From contig NZ_FSRJ01000003.1 of assembly GCF_900142065.1 (NCBI RefSeq), positions 372,001-436,000 of the forward strand: a DNA stretch of 64,000 bases. The letters run 5' to 3'. The notes under the pieces were generated by a model that saw only the letters and a list, made by a program, of their open reading frames with translations, was not told the DNA's origin and made no database searches. Shown piece after piece: positions 1 to 8,694 of this stretch. Position 1 is the first letter of the stretch. Every line of letters starts with the position of its first letter. A program made the position numbers and the translations under genes. Source of the stretch: Agromyces cerinus subsp. cerinus (lineage in GTDB: Bacteria > Actinomycetota > Actinomycetes > Actinomycetales > Microbacteriaceae).

Positions 1-1093
1 TGATCGCGGCATCGGGCGCGTAGATCCAGGCGGGCAGGAAGCGGTCGGCGTAGCGCAGCTCGGCGACCAGCTGTTCGGCCTCGAAGCCCGGCAGCAGCGA
101 CTCGTCGAGCAGCTCGCCGTTCGGCACGTGTGCGCGGTAGGCGTCGAGGAAGTCGCGCCGCGCGCGGTCGGCCCACGCGAAGGTGCGGGCGTCGGCGCGC
201 TGCAGTCGCTTCTGGGCGACGGCCGCGACGAGGTCGAACGAGACGAGCATGTGCGCGATGTCGCGCGCCGCGGCATCCGGCGCCTCGCGTTCTTCGGCGG
301 CCAACTGCGGGTCGCCGTCGAAGTCGATCACCGTGTAGCGGGGGGCGTCGGCGCCGGGGGAGCGCAGCACCTGCCCGACGTGCAGGTCGCCGTGGATCGG
401 GAACTCGACACCGGGGGCGGTCGTGCCGAGCGAGCGGATGTCGCGGGCGAGCGACTCGTGACGATTGCGCAGGCGTGCCCCGGCGTCGCCGCCGGCGAGG
501 CGCAGCGCCGATCGCAGGGCGGTGGACGCACGATCGGCCCTGGCCGCGGGGGTCTCGGCCTCGGCGCGCACGGGGTCGGCGCCGAGCACGCCGTGGATGC
601 GGGCGACGCGCTCGCCGAGGAGCGCGGGCCACTCGGGCTCGGGCCCGTCGTCGAGTGCGGCGACGACATCGTCGACGGCCCAGGTCCATCCGTCGACCGC
701 GCCGGGCAGGTACTCGGTCACGACCGCGAGCGTCGAGGTGCCGAGTGAGGGATGGCGCCACTCGACGCGCCCGACGAAGCGGTCGACGTCGTCGGACCCG
801 GCTGCGGCGAGCTGCTCGAGCAGCGCGGCGGCGCGGTCGGCGGCGCTCCAGCGGCCGACGAGCTTGACGATGAGCCGCTCGTCGACGATCACCGAGGTGT
901 TGGTCTGGTCGACGGTGATGGCGCGCTCGGGGGCATCCGTCGCGACGCGGTCGTCGACGAGGCGCGCGATCGCCCGTGCGATGCCGTCGCCGGCGGCCGG
1001 TCGGCCGGTTCCGGCGAGCACCCGGCCGTCGGCGTCGACGAGGAGCGCATGGTCGCCGACGACGATGCGTTCGCCCTGAAGTATCGAGTTCAT
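1..1093 (-). CDS. Maltokinase/glucosamine-kinase-like phosphotransferase, 3' end outside window
   Basis: The frame opens with ATG at 1093 and runs leftward off the window, so only the first 364 residues are visible. The fold is that of aminoglycoside-phosphotransferase-like sugar kinases: a catalytic motif HGDLHVGQVLR starts at His234 (catalytic Asp236) and the metal-binding VIDFDGDP follows at about 255-262. The first 100 residues form a cap domain containing SVIVDERLIVKLVG, which holds a candidate ATP-binding lysine. Known relatives phosphorylate maltose (Mak/Pep2) or glucosamine; the visible part does not decide between them, and no trehalose-synthase gene is in view. A TACAAT box at 1104-1109 on the minus strand sits 10 bases before the ATG with no ribosome site between, so the transcript is probably leaderless. 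The gene is divergent from the polyamine importer; the shared 122-bp gap is AT-rich. Confidence 0.8.
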   Translation of the reverse strand, partial: MNSILQGERIVVGDHALLVDADGRVLAGTGRPAAGDGIARAIARLVDDRVATDAPERAITVDQTNTSVIVDERLIVKLVGRWSAADRAAALLEQLAAAGSDDVDRFVGRVEWRHPSLGTSTLAVVTEYLPGAVDGWTWAVDDVVAALDDGPEPEWPALLGERVARIHGVLGADPVRAEAETPAARADRASTALRSALRLAGGDAGARLRNRHESLARDIRSLGTTAPGVEFPIHGDLHVGQVLRSPGADAPRYTVIDFDGDPQLAAEEREAPDAAARDIAHMLVSFDLVAAVAQKRLQRADARTFAWADRARRDFLDAYRAHVPNGELLDESLLPGFEAEQLVAELRYADRFLPAWIYAPDAAI

Positions 1094-1215
1094 TGAATTC
1101 GGATTGTAACTATTCGGCAACCGTCATTCCAGCCTGTTCACTGAACCATTGCGGTTTCTTGATCCGTGGTGCAACAATCGCTCAACCTTTCCCGACTGTC
1201 CCATGGAGGTACCAC

Positions 1216-2319
1216 ATGACCACGACGCGACGTATCGTGGCGGCCGCGGCCGGCACGATCGCCCTCGCCTTCGCCGTCTCATCCTGCTCCTCCGGAGGCG
1301 GTGACGCCGTGGAGACGCTCGATCCCAACGCCGACCTCAGCGAGCAGACGCTCACCGTCTCGATCTGGGCCGACTACTCGCCCGAAGACCTCGCCGAGAA
1401 GTTCGAGGCCGAGACGGGCGTGAAGACCACGATCGTCAATCACACCACGAACGAGGACATCGTGGCCAAGCTCACCGCGAGCGCCGACTCCGGCATCGAC
1501 GTCGCCTTCGTCTCGGGGCAGTACGCCCAGGCGCTCGGCGAGCAGGGCCTGCTCGCCAAGCTCGACAAGTCGCTCATCCCGAACGAGGAGAACCTCTACC
1601 CCGAGGCGCTCGAGCTGGCCTACGACCCGGGCAACGTCTACTCCGAGCCGTACGCCTGGGGCACGACAGGCCTCTGCTACCGCCCCGACCTCACCGGCTA
1701 CGACCCCACGTCGTGGAACGACCTGCTGAACCCGAAGCCCGAGCTCGTCGGCAAGACCACGATGCTCTCGACCGACCGCTGGCTCGCCGAGCCCGCGCTC
1801 AAGGCCGCAGGCAACTCCATCAACACGACCGACGACGACGAGCTCGCCGCGGCCAAGGAGCAGCTGCTGAAGACCAAGTCGACCCTCCTCGCCTACGACG
1901 ACACGACCTTCTACTCGAAGCTCGTCTCGGGCGAGGCCGCGATGGTGCAGGCATGGGACGGCTGGTGCAACTACGGAATCGCCGAAGACCCGACGATCAA
2001 GTTCGTCGTGCCCGAAGAGGGTTCCGACCTCTGGACCGACACCATGACGGTGCTCGACTCGTCGAAGAACAAGGAGGCCGCGATGGCCTTCATCAACTAC
2101 ATCCTCGACCCCGAGGTGCAGACCTGGGTGGCCGAGAACATCCTCTACAAGGTGCCCAACAAGGCGGCCATGGAGGCACTCGACCCCACGCTCATCGAGC
2201 AGTACCCCACCCTCGGCATCACCGTCGACGAGCTCATGGAGCAGGAGGGCATCATCGACCTCGGCGAGGACTCGCTGAAGTACGTGGACCTGAACGCCGA
2301 AGTGCTCGCCACGAACTAG
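1216..2319 (+). CDS. potD: Spermidine/putrescine ABC transporter, substrate-binding lipoprotein (PotD-like)
   Basis: A 367-residue extracytoplasmic solute-binding protein. The N-terminus is a lipoprotein signal peptide with lipobox VSSC and a lipidated Cys24, followed by a Ser/Gly linker. The mature part reads LTVSIWADYSPEDLAEKFE, typical of the PotD/PotF family that binds polyamines. The length matches the family (about 350-370). ATG at 1216 is preceded by GGAGG at 1205-1209, so the start is well supported. It is the first gene of a four-gene importer: two permeases and an ATPase follow within a few bases. Substrate is inferred from family and from the downstream amine oxidase and aminobutyraldehyde dehydrogenase; related ABC systems also carry choline-like amines or 2-aminoethylphosphonate. 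Confidence 0.88.
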   Translation: MTTTRRIVAAAAGTIALAFAVSSCSSGGGDAVETLDPNADLSEQTLTVSIWADYSPEDLAEKFEAETGVKTTIVNHTTNEDIVAKLTASADSGIDVAFVSGQYAQALGEQGLLAKLDKSLIPNEENLYPEALELAYDPGNVYSEPYAWGTTGLCYRPDLTGYDPTSWNDLLNPKPELVGKTTMLSTDRWLAEPALKAAGNSINTTDDDELAAAKEQLLKTKSTLLAYDDTTFYSKLVSGEAAMVQAWDGWCNYGIAEDPTIKFVVPEEGSDLWTDTMTVLDSSKNKEAAMAFINYILDPEVQTWVAENILYKVPNKAAMEALDPTLIEQYPTLGITVDELMEQEGIIDLGEDSLKYVDLNAEVLATN

Positions 2320-2323
2320 CACC

Positions 2324-3220
2324 GTGACTTCGACGAACCACCCGGCAGCCCCTGCCGCACGCACCGTGCGGCGGGGGCTCGCCCCCGTTCCCTTCCTCGC
2401 GCCGGGCATGATCTACCTGATCCTGTTCATGGCGCTGCCCGTCGGCCTCCTCGCGTTCTACACCTTCTTCAAGCGCGGGCGCTTCGGCGGCATCGTGTTC
2501 GAGTTCACCCTCGACAACTGGGTGAAGCTCTTCGAGCCCCTCTACGTCAGCGTCATCCTGCAGTCGATCGTGCTCGCCGGCATCGTGACGCTGCTCGCGC
2601 TCCTCATCGGCTACCCGATGGCGTACGCGATCGCCGGGCTCTCGCCGAAGTGGCGCACCGTCGCGCTCATCGCCGTGGTGCTCCCGTTCTGGACGAACTT
2701 CCTGATCCGCACCTACGCGTGGATCCTGCTGCTGAACAACGCCGGCTGGGTCAACCAGTGGCTGCAGGGACTCGGCATCACGGATGCCCCGATCAGCATG
2801 CTGTACACCCCGCAGGCGATCGTCGTCGGGCTCCTGTACATGTACCTGCCGCTCATGGTGCTGCCGCTCTACGCCTCACTGCAGCAGCTCGACCCCTCGC
2901 TCCGCGAGGCGGCCACGAACCTCGGCGCGACGCCCTGGCGCGCGTTCCGCACGGTCACCCTGCCGCTCTCGATCCCGGGCGCGCTCACCGGCTGCATCTT
3001 CGTGTTCGTGCCCGCGATGTCGAACTTCGTCATCCCCGAGCTCATCGGCGGCGGCAAGACGATCATGGTCGGCAACCTCGTGCGCGACCAGTTCTTCGAG
3101 GCGCGCGACTGGCCGTTCGGCGCGACGCTCGCCCTCCTCCTCACGATCCTGCTCGTCATCGTCATCGTCGTGCAGACCGCGGTGTCCCGCCGCCTCACGG
3201 AAGGACCGCGCCGTGGTTGA
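2324..3220 (+). CDS. potB: Polyamine ABC transporter permease (PotB-like)
   Basis: A 298-residue inner-membrane permease with six predicted membrane segments. The EAA-type coupling loop reads LREAATNLGATPWRAFRTVT in the C-terminal half and is the contact site for the ATPase. The GTG start at 2324 lies four bases after the potD stop, which makes translational coupling likely. A long hydrophilic N-terminus before the first membrane helix is usual for PotB. It pairs with the PotC-like permease encoded next, whose start overlaps this gene's end by 8 bases. Confidence 0.88.
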   Translation: MTSTNHPAAPAARTVRRGLAPVPFLAPGMIYLILFMALPVGLLAFYTFFKRGRFGGIVFEFTLDNWVKLFEPLYVSVILQSIVLAGIVTLLALLIGYPMAYAIAGLSPKWRTVALIAVVLPFWTNFLIRTYAWILLLNNAGWVNQWLQGLGITDAPISMLYTPQAIVVGLLYMYLPLMVLPLYASLQQLDPSLREAATNLGATPWRAFRTVTLPLSIPGALTGCIFVFVPAMSNFVIPELIGGGKTIMVGNLVRDQFFEARDWPFGATLALLLTILLVIVIVVQTAVSRRLTEGPRRG

Positions 3221-4055
3221 CACGACTGCGCCGACGACGACGGCGATGCGGGAGGTCGAGCCCTCGGCCCGGCCCCGGGCCGTGCGCAAGCCACGGGGCA
3301 TCCTGGTGCCGCTCTGGCTCGGCTACGTGTTCCTGTACCTGCCGATCCTCATCGTCGTGATCATGAGCTTCAACGCCTCGGAGAACCTCTTCGTCTGGAA
3401 GGGCTTCTCGCTGCGCTGGTACCCCGAGCTCTTCGCCGACGAGAAGATCATGCAGGGCCTTGGCAACACGCTCATCGTCGCGACGGGCGCCACCGCGATC
3501 GCGACCGTGCTCGGCACGCTGCTCGCCTACGGCATCCAGCACTACACGCGCGGCGGGCTCATCCGGGCGTTCGCGATCGCCCCCGCGATCCTGCCCGACC
3601 TGCTGCTCGGCATCGGCCTGCTCACGCTGTTCTCGCTCGCGAGCGTCACGCTCGGGCTGCACTCGGTGATCCTCGCGCACGGCGTCTTCGCGACGGCGTT
3701 CGTGACGGCCATCGTGCTCGCCCGCATGGCGAACCTCGACCCGAGCCTCGAAGAGGCGTCGCGCGACCTCGGCGCCGGGGCGGTGCGCACCTTCATGCGG
3801 GTGACCCTGCCGCAGCTCGCACCGGGCATCGTCGCGGGTGCGCTGCTCGCCTTCACCCTCTCGATCGACGAGTTCGTGATCGCGTTCTTCACGACCGCGC
3901 CCACGCAGCCCACCCTGCCGATCGTCATCTACTCGATGGTGCGGTTCGGCGTGACCCCCGAGGTCAACGCCCTCGCCACCATCCTCCTCCTCGTGAGCGT
4001 CGTGACGGTGATCGCGGCGCAACGACTGACCCGACTGACAGGAACCACACGATGA
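3213..4055 (+). CDS. potC: Polyamine ABC transporter permease (PotC-like)
   Basis: A 280-residue permease, the second membrane subunit of the importer. I place the start at GTG 3213, which overlaps the end of the PotB-like gene; AAGGA at 3201-3205 gives a good ribosome site. A longer upstream reading of the same frame is only the shadow of potB. The protein has an N-terminal membrane helix after about 30 residues and an EAA loop, [20 protein letters not shown], near residue 185. The coupling loop and the conserved [12 protein letters not shown] segment fit PotC. The stop overlaps the next gene's ATG (ATGA). Confidence 0.87.
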   Translation: MVDTTAPTTTAMREVEPSARPRAVRKPRGILVPLWLGYVFLYLPILIVVIMSFNASENLFVWKGFSLRWYPELFADEKIMQGLGNTLIVATGATAIATVLGTLLAYGIQHYTRGGLIRAFAIAPAILPDLLLGIGLLTLFSLASVTLGLHSVILAHGVFATAFVTAIVLARMANLDPSLEEASRDLGAGAVRTFMRVTLPQLAPGIVAGALLAFTLSIDEFVIAFFTTAPTQPTLPIVIYSMVRFGVTPEVNALATILLLVSVVTVIAAQRLTRLTGTTR

Positions 4056-5179
4056 GCTCCGCCCCCCTGCTCCGCGTCGACGGCGTCCGCGCCGTGTACG
4101 GCGACACCGTCGCACTGCACGGCGTCTCGCTCGACATCGCCCACAACGAGTTCTTCGCACTGCTCGGCCCGTCGGGCTGCGGCAAGACGACCCTGCTGCG
4201 CTCGATCGCCGGCTTCGAGACGCCGGCCGAGGGCCGCATCGAGGTCGACGGCGAAGACCTGCTGCGACTGCCTGCCCACAAGCGGCCGGTCAACATGATG
4301 TTCCAGAGCTACGCGCTCTTCCCGCACATGAGCGTGGAGAAGAACGTCGCCTACGGACTCGAGGCCGACGGCGTCGGCGCGGCCGAGGTGCGCTCGCGGG
4401 TCGCCGACGTGATGGACGTCGTCGGGCTCGGCCCGCTCGCCAAGCGCCGCCCCACCCAGCTCTCGGGTGGCCAGCGCCAGCGCGTCGCGCTCGCCCGCGC
4501 GATCGTGAAGCGGCCGAAGCTGCTGCTGCTCGACGAGCCGCTCTCGGCGCTCGACCGCCAGGTGCGCGCCTCGATGCAGCTCGAGCTGAAGCGCCTGCAG
4601 CACGAGGTCGGCCTCACCTTCGTGGTCGTCACGCACGACCAGGAGGAGGCCATGTCGATGGCCGACCGCATCGCGGTGCTCCGCGACGGGCGCCTCGAGC
4701 AGCTCGCCTCGCCGCAGGAGCTCTACGCGCACCCCGCCTCCCGCTTCGTCGCCTCGTTCATCGGCACGGCGAACCTGCTCGACGGCACGGCCACCGCCGA
4801 TGGCGTCGAGGTGCCCGGCTTCGGCCCCGTCGTCGCCTCGCACGCACTCGCGGCCGGTGCACCGGCGACCGCGGTCGTGCGCCCCGAAGACGTCGAGCTG
4901 ACGACGGATGCCGCGACCGGCCTGTCCGGAACGGTCGTCGACACGTACTTCCTCGGCGGGGCCACGACCATCTCGGTCGAGGTGCCCGGGCACGCCGACC
5001 CGCTCCTCGCGACGGTGCACGGGGCGACCCGGCTCGAGCGCGGCGCACGCGTCGGGGTGCGGTTCGGGCGCGCGACGGCCGTCGCCCGCGAGGCCGGCAC
5101 GGGTGCCGAGGCATCCGACGCCGCGCAGGTGCCACCCGCCGCGCCCGAGGCGCCGGCCCCTCAGGACGTGAGCGCGTGA
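4052..5179 (+). CDS. potA: Polyamine ABC transporter ATP-binding protein (PotA-like)
   Basis: A 375-residue ATPase that powers the importer. Walker A GPSGCGKT is at 39-46, the signature LSGGQ at 137-141, Walker B LLLLDEP at 157-163, and the switch histidine in VVTHDQ near 195. The C-terminal third is a TOBE-type regulatory domain ([11 protein letters not shown]), as expected for PotA/MalK-type ATPases. The ATG overlaps the PotC stop. The last 19 bases overlap, tail to tail, the end of the convergent tetR gene, so the two transcripts must run into each other. Confidence 0.9.
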   Translation: MSSAPLLRVDGVRAVYGDTVALHGVSLDIAHNEFFALLGPSGCGKTTLLRSIAGFETPAEGRIEVDGEDLLRLPAHKRPVNMMFQSYALFPHMSVEKNVAYGLEADGVGAAEVRSRVADVMDVVGLGPLAKRRPTQLSGGQRQRVALARAIVKRPKLLLLDEPLSALDRQVRASMQLELKRLQHEVGLTFVVVTHDQEEAMSMADRIAVLRDGRLEQLASPQELYAHPASRFVASFIGTANLLDGTATADGVEVPGFGPVVASHALAAGAPATAVVRPEDVELTTDAATGLSGTVVDTYFLGGATTISVEVPGHADPLLATVHGATRLERGARVGVRFGRATAVAREAGTGAEASDAAQVPPAAPEAPAPQDVSA

Positions 5180-5769
5180 CCCGTCGCGAGTCGTGCGTAC
5201 GCGAGCAGCAGCTCGCGCGCCGCGGCGTGGTCGAGCGTCGGATGCTTCGCGATGATGCGGTAGCCGTAGGCGTCTTCGAGTGCGACCAGGTTGCGGGCGA
5301 TCACGAGCGAGGGCTGCGCCAGCGCGAAGTGGCCGCGCGCAGCACCCTGCTCGAGCACGACCTGGTACATGCCGACCTGGCGGTCGTAGAGCGTGGTGAG
5401 CAGCGACGCCATGAGCGGGTTGCGGCCGGCAGAGCCGCCGAGCTCGCAGAGCAGTCGCACCTCGGTGTCGTCGGACCCGCTCGGCAGGCCCGAGTCGACG
5501 AGCGCCGAGAGGCGCAGCACGGGGTCGTCGTCGAGGGCCTCGAGCATGCGCACGCGCTCCTCGTAGAACCGCTCCATGCCGGCGCGGTTCGCCTCGAACA
5601 TGAGCTCGTCGATGTCGGGGTAGTAGTAGAGCACGGCGCCCGAGGTGAGGCCCGCCTCCTCGGCGACGCGGTTGAGCCGCGCCCCGTCGGGGCCGTGCGC
5701 TGCGATGGCGCGCTGCGCCGCAGCCACCAATTGGCTGCGCCGTTCCTCCTGGCGTTTCGGCCTGGCCAT
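5161..5769 (-). CDS. TetR/AcrR-family regulator of the polyamine module
   Basis: A 202-residue repressor-type protein. The N-terminal helix-turn-helix spans roughly residues 15-55, with [17 protein letters not shown] as the recognition region. The C-terminal ligand domain is of the BetI-like type (BetI represses choline/betaine genes), which would fit an amine effector; that is inference. ATG at 5769 has a strong ribosome site (GGAGGGAG on the minus strand). It stands between the importer (convergent) and the glycosyltransferase-oxidase-dehydrogenase operon (divergent), and a perfect inverted repeat lies just upstream of its own start, so it probably controls itself and the divergent operon. 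Confidence 0.85.
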   Translation of the reverse strand: MARPKRQEERRSQLVAAAQRAIAAHGPDGARLNRVAEEAGLTSGAVLYYYPDIDELMFEANRAGMERFYEERVRMLEALDDDPVLRLSALVDSGLPSGSDDTEVRLLCELGGSAGRNPLMASLLTTLYDRQVGMYQVVLEQGAARGHFALAQPSLVIARNLVALEDAYGYRIIAKHPTLDHAAARELLLAYARLATGHALTS

Positions 5770-5785
5770 CGTGCTCCCTCCAGAT

Positions 5786-5800
5786 CAGACAGATTGTCTG
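5786..5800. promoter_or_regulatory. Candidate TetR operator
   Basis: A perfect inverted repeat CAGACA-GAT-TGTCTG lies 16 bases upstream of the tetR start, in the only gap between tetR and the divergent operon. A TAATAT element for minus-strand transcription is at 5813-5818, so a bound repressor would sit at the start of the tetR transcript. The arms resemble those near the second TetR gene at 11.5 kb (AGACA...TGTCT). Confidence 0.6.
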
Positions 5801-5903
5801 CATCGATGGCCAATATTAGGCCGAACTGACTTGAAAACATATGGGTTCAGCCCGGAAGAATTCTCTCTATCCACCTGCAAGGAATTGTCGAATGGAGTCA
5901 CCG

Positions 5904-7205
5904 ATGACTGAAGAGCGCCGCACGTTCCTGTTCATGCCCGAAAGCGCCTACGGGCCCACGAACAACTGCATCGGCATCGGCGACGAACTGCTCCGCCGCG
6001 GTCACCGGGTCGTGTTCGCCGCCGAGCGCTCGTGGGAGGGCAAGCTCACCGCCCTCGGCTTCGAGGAGGATCTCGTCGACCTCGCTCCCGCCCCCGAGGA
6101 GACGGTCGAGCAGGATGCCGGGCAGTTCTGGAAGGACTACATCAAGGAGATCTCGCCCGAGTTCCAGAAGACCACCGCCGAGCAGCTCGAGACCGTCGTG
6201 CTGCCGATCTGGGAGGCGCTCGTCGACGGCGCGAAGTACTGCGAGCCGCAGCTGAAGGCGATCATCGAGCGGGTGCAGCCCGACGTCATCATCGAAGACA
6301 ACGTGCTGAGCTTCCCGGCCCTCGAGACGGCCGGTCGCCCGTTCGTGCGCATCGTCTCGTGCAACCCGCTCGAGGTGCCGGGCGACGGCATCGCGCCCGC
6401 CTTCTCCGGTCTCGCCGACGACGACCGCGCCGGCTGGGCCGAGTTCCGGGCCGAGTACGACCGCACGCACCGCGCGCTCTGGCAGGCCTACGACGCCTGG
6501 GTGCAGGAGCAGGGCGCCGCGCCGCTGCCCGAACTCGAGTTCATCGGCCATGGCGACGCCAACGTGTACGTCTACCCCGAAGCCCTCGACTACGACGCCG
6601 AGCGTCCGCTCCCGGCGGGCTGGCACCGCGTCGACTCCTCGGTGCGCGAGACCGAGACCGAGGTGCCCGAGCTGCCCGCCTCGTTCACCGACGGCTCCCG
6701 CCCGCTCGTGTACTTCAGCCTCGGCTCGCTCGGCTCCGCCGATGTCGACCTCATGCGCCGCGTCATCGCGGCGCTCGCCGACCAGCCCGTCAATGTCATC
6801 GTCTCGAAGGGGCCGCTGCACGACGAGTTCGAGCTCGCCGACAACATGTGGGGCGCCGAGTTCCTGCCGCAGACCAAACTGCTGCCGCTCGCCGACCTCG
6901 TGATCACGCACGGCGGCAACAACACGACCACCGAGGCGCTGCACTTCGGCAAGCCGATGATCGTGCTGCCCCTCTTCTGGGACCAGTACGACAACGCCCA
7001 GCGCGTGCACGAGAAGGGCTTCGGCCTGCGCGTCGACCCGTACCGCTTCACGCCCGAGGAGCTCGCGACCGCCGTGCAGAGCCTGCTCGGCGACGCGGAA
7101 CTCCGCGAACGCGCCGCCGCCGTCGGCGCCGACATCCGCTCGCGCAGCGGACTGGCCAGCGCCGCCGACGTGATCGAGCGCGTCGCAGTCTCCGAGCGCG
7201 TGTGA
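5904..7205 (+). CDS. UDP-type glycosyltransferase (GT1/MGT family)
   Basis: A 433-residue GT-B fold glycosyltransferase of the macrolide-glycosyltransferase/UGT group. The N-terminal acceptor domain begins RTFLFMPESAYGPTNN and contains the usual GDELLRRGHRVVFAAE motif. The C-terminal nucleotide-sugar domain has THGGNNTTTEALHFGKP with His336, followed by PLFWDQYDNAQRV, the donor-binding signature. I chose ATG 5904 (GGAG at 5894-5897); ATG 5892 in the same frame is an alternative. The stop overlaps the next gene's GTG, so it is co-translated with an amine oxidase. A glycosyltransferase in a polyamine-degradation operon is unexpected; it may glycosylate an amine or a toxic aldehyde product, or use a sugar-amine substrate. 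The acceptor cannot be told from the sequence. Confidence 0.85.
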   Translation: MTEERRTFLFMPESAYGPTNNCIGIGDELLRRGHRVVFAAERSWEGKLTALGFEEDLVDLAPAPEETVEQDAGQFWKDYIKEISPEFQKTTAEQLETVVLPIWEALVDGAKYCEPQLKAIIERVQPDVIIEDNVLSFPALETAGRPFVRIVSCNPLEVPGDGIAPAFSGLADDDRAGWAEFRAEYDRTHRALWQAYDAWVQEQGAAPLPELEFIGHGDANVYVYPEALDYDAERPLPAGWHRVDSSVRETETEVPELPASFTDGSRPLVYFSLGSLGSADVDLMRRVIAALADQPVNVIVSKGPLHDEFELADNMWGAEFLPQTKLLPLADLVITHGGNNTTTEALHFGKPMIVLPLFWDQYDNAQRVHEKGFGLRVDPYRFTPEELATAVQSLLGDAELRERAAAVGADIRSRSGLASAADVIERVAVSERV

Positions 7206-8620
7206 ACGCGTCGCACCACGTGACGGATGCCGCGGCGACCGCCCTCGCCGACGCCGCCCCCACGCCGTACTGGATGGACCGGGCCGACGCGCCCGCCCTC
7301 GGCGCGCCCCTCGGCGAGCGGGCCGAGGCCGACCTCGTCGTCATCGGCGGAGGCTTCACCGGGCTGTGGACGGCGTGGCGGGCGCTCGAGCGCGACCCCG
7401 GGGCATCCGTCGTCATCCTCGAGGCCGACCGTGTCGCCCACGGTGCGACCGGGCGCAACGGCGGCTTCGTCGCGAGCTCGCTCACCCACGGCCTCACGCA
7501 CGGCACCGCGATCTGGCCCGACCAGGTCGCCGCGCTCGCCGAGGAGGGCGACCGCAACCTCGCCGAGCTCATCGCGACGATCGAGGCCGCCGGCATCGAC
7601 TGCGACCTGCGCCGCTCGGGCAAGACGACGCTCGCCATCGAGGAGTGGCAGCTCGCCGGCCTCCGCGAGGCGCAGGAGCTCGGTGCGAGGCACGGGGTCG
7701 AGCTGGAGCTGCAGTCGCGCGACGAGGTGCAGGCCGACGTGCACTCGCCGACCTACCTCGGCGGCCTCCGCGATCGCACCGGCACGGTGCTCGTCGACCC
7801 GGCGCGACTCGCCTGGGGGATGGCCGCCGAACTCCGGCGGCGGGGCGCGCGCATCTTCGAGGCATCCGCTGCCACCGGAATCGAGAACCACGGTGCCGGC
7901 GTGCGCGTGCGCACCGCGCTCGGCCACGTCGACGCCCGCCACGCGGTCATCGCGACCGCCGCCTACCCGGCGCCGCTCAAGCGGCTCGGGAACTACATCA
8001 TGCCGCTCTACGACCACGTGCTCATGACCGAGCCGCTCACGAGCGCCCAGCAGGCCTCGATCGGCTGGGGCGAGGGGCAGGGGCTCACCGACGCGGGCAA
8101 CCAGTTCCACTACTACCGGCCCACCGCCGACGGTCGCATCCTCTTCGGCGGCTGGGACGCCGTGTACTACTTCGGCGGCAAGGTCGACGCGAGCCTCGAG
8201 CAGCGCGACAGCTCGCACGAACTGCTCGCCCGGCACTTCTTCGAGACGTTCCCGCAGCTCGGCGGGCTCAGGTTCACGAATCGCTGGGCCGGCCCGATCG
8301 ACTCGACGACGCGATTCACCGCCGCCTACGGCACCGCCCGCGGCGGCCGGATCGCCTACGCCGTCGGGCACACCGGCCTCGGCGTCGGCGCGTCGCGGTT
8401 CTCTGCGGATGTCGCGCTCGACCTGCTCTCGGGCGAACCGACGTCGCGGCTGCGCTACGACATCGTGCGGCGCCGGCCGTTCCCGATCCCGCCCGAGCCG
8501 TTCCGCAATCCGATCATCCAGTTCACCCGGCACTCGATCCTCGCCGCCGACGCGCACGAGGGGCGGCGCAACCTCTGGCTGCGCACCCTCGACCGCTTCG
8601 GCCTCGGCTTCAACTCCTGA
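7202..8620 (+). CDS. FAD-dependent amine oxidase, DAO family (PuuB-like)
   Basis: A 472-residue flavoprotein of the D-amino-acid-oxidase superfamily. The dinucleotide-binding loop GGGFTG is at 49-54 after a DLVVIG strand, and the GATGRNGGF segment near residue 83 is characteristic of gamma-glutamylputrescine oxidase and related amine oxidases. An aromatic-rich N-terminal extension (YWMDRADAP) also fits that group. The GTG start at 7202 overlaps the preceding stop. The likely reaction is oxidation of a primary or N-acyl amine to the aldehyde with H2O2 release; the aldehyde would go to the dehydrogenase encoded next. No gamma-glutamylputrescine synthetase (PuuA) is in view, so whether the substrate is free or conjugated is open. 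Confidence 0.82.
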   Translation: MNASHHVTDAAATALADAAPTPYWMDRADAPALGAPLGERAEADLVVIGGGFTGLWTAWRALERDPGASVVILEADRVAHGATGRNGGFVASSLTHGLTHGTAIWPDQVAALAEEGDRNLAELIATIEAAGIDCDLRRSGKTTLAIEEWQLAGLREAQELGARHGVELELQSRDEVQADVHSPTYLGGLRDRTGTVLVDPARLAWGMAAELRRRGARIFEASAATGIENHGAGVRVRTALGHVDARHAVIATAAYPAPLKRLGNYIMPLYDHVLMTEPLTSAQQASIGWGEGQGLTDAGNQFHYYRPTADGRILFGGWDAVYYFGGKVDASLEQRDSSHELLARHFFETFPQLGGLRFTNRWAGPIDSTTRFTAAYGTARGGRIAYAVGHTGLGVGASRFSADVALDLLSGEPTSRLRYDIVRRRPFPIPPEPFRNPIIQFTRHSILAADAHEGRRNLWLRTLDRFGLGFNS

Positions 8621-8626
8621 CCCGAA

Positions 8627-8653
8627 TGCTCGCTGAGCTTGTCGAAGCGAGCA
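8627..8653. repeat. Hairpin carrying the dispersed GAGCTTGTCGA repeat core
   Basis: Arms TGCTCGCT (8627-8634) and AGCGAGCA (8646-8653) are perfect inverted repeats around an 11-base loop GAGCTTGTCGA. The loop is the core of a short repeat that recurs, in both orientations, at 31.1, 33.0, 43.5, 44.4 and 55.3 kb. Here it lies in the 74-base gap between oxidase and dehydrogenase, where it could act as an RNA-processing or attenuation hairpin. Confidence 0.6.
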
Positions 8654-8694
8654 GCACCGGCACGCGGCATCCGTCGCGGCCCGAAAGGAACACC

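Noticed and set aside
128..867. Plus-strand genes opposite the first gene
   Set aside because: Arg/Gly-rich antisense products; the minus-strand frame has a full kinase motif set.
3929..5803. A 624-residue minus-strand gene opposite potA
   Set aside because: The composition is that of reverse-strand shadow coding; potA has all ATPase motifs on the plus strand.
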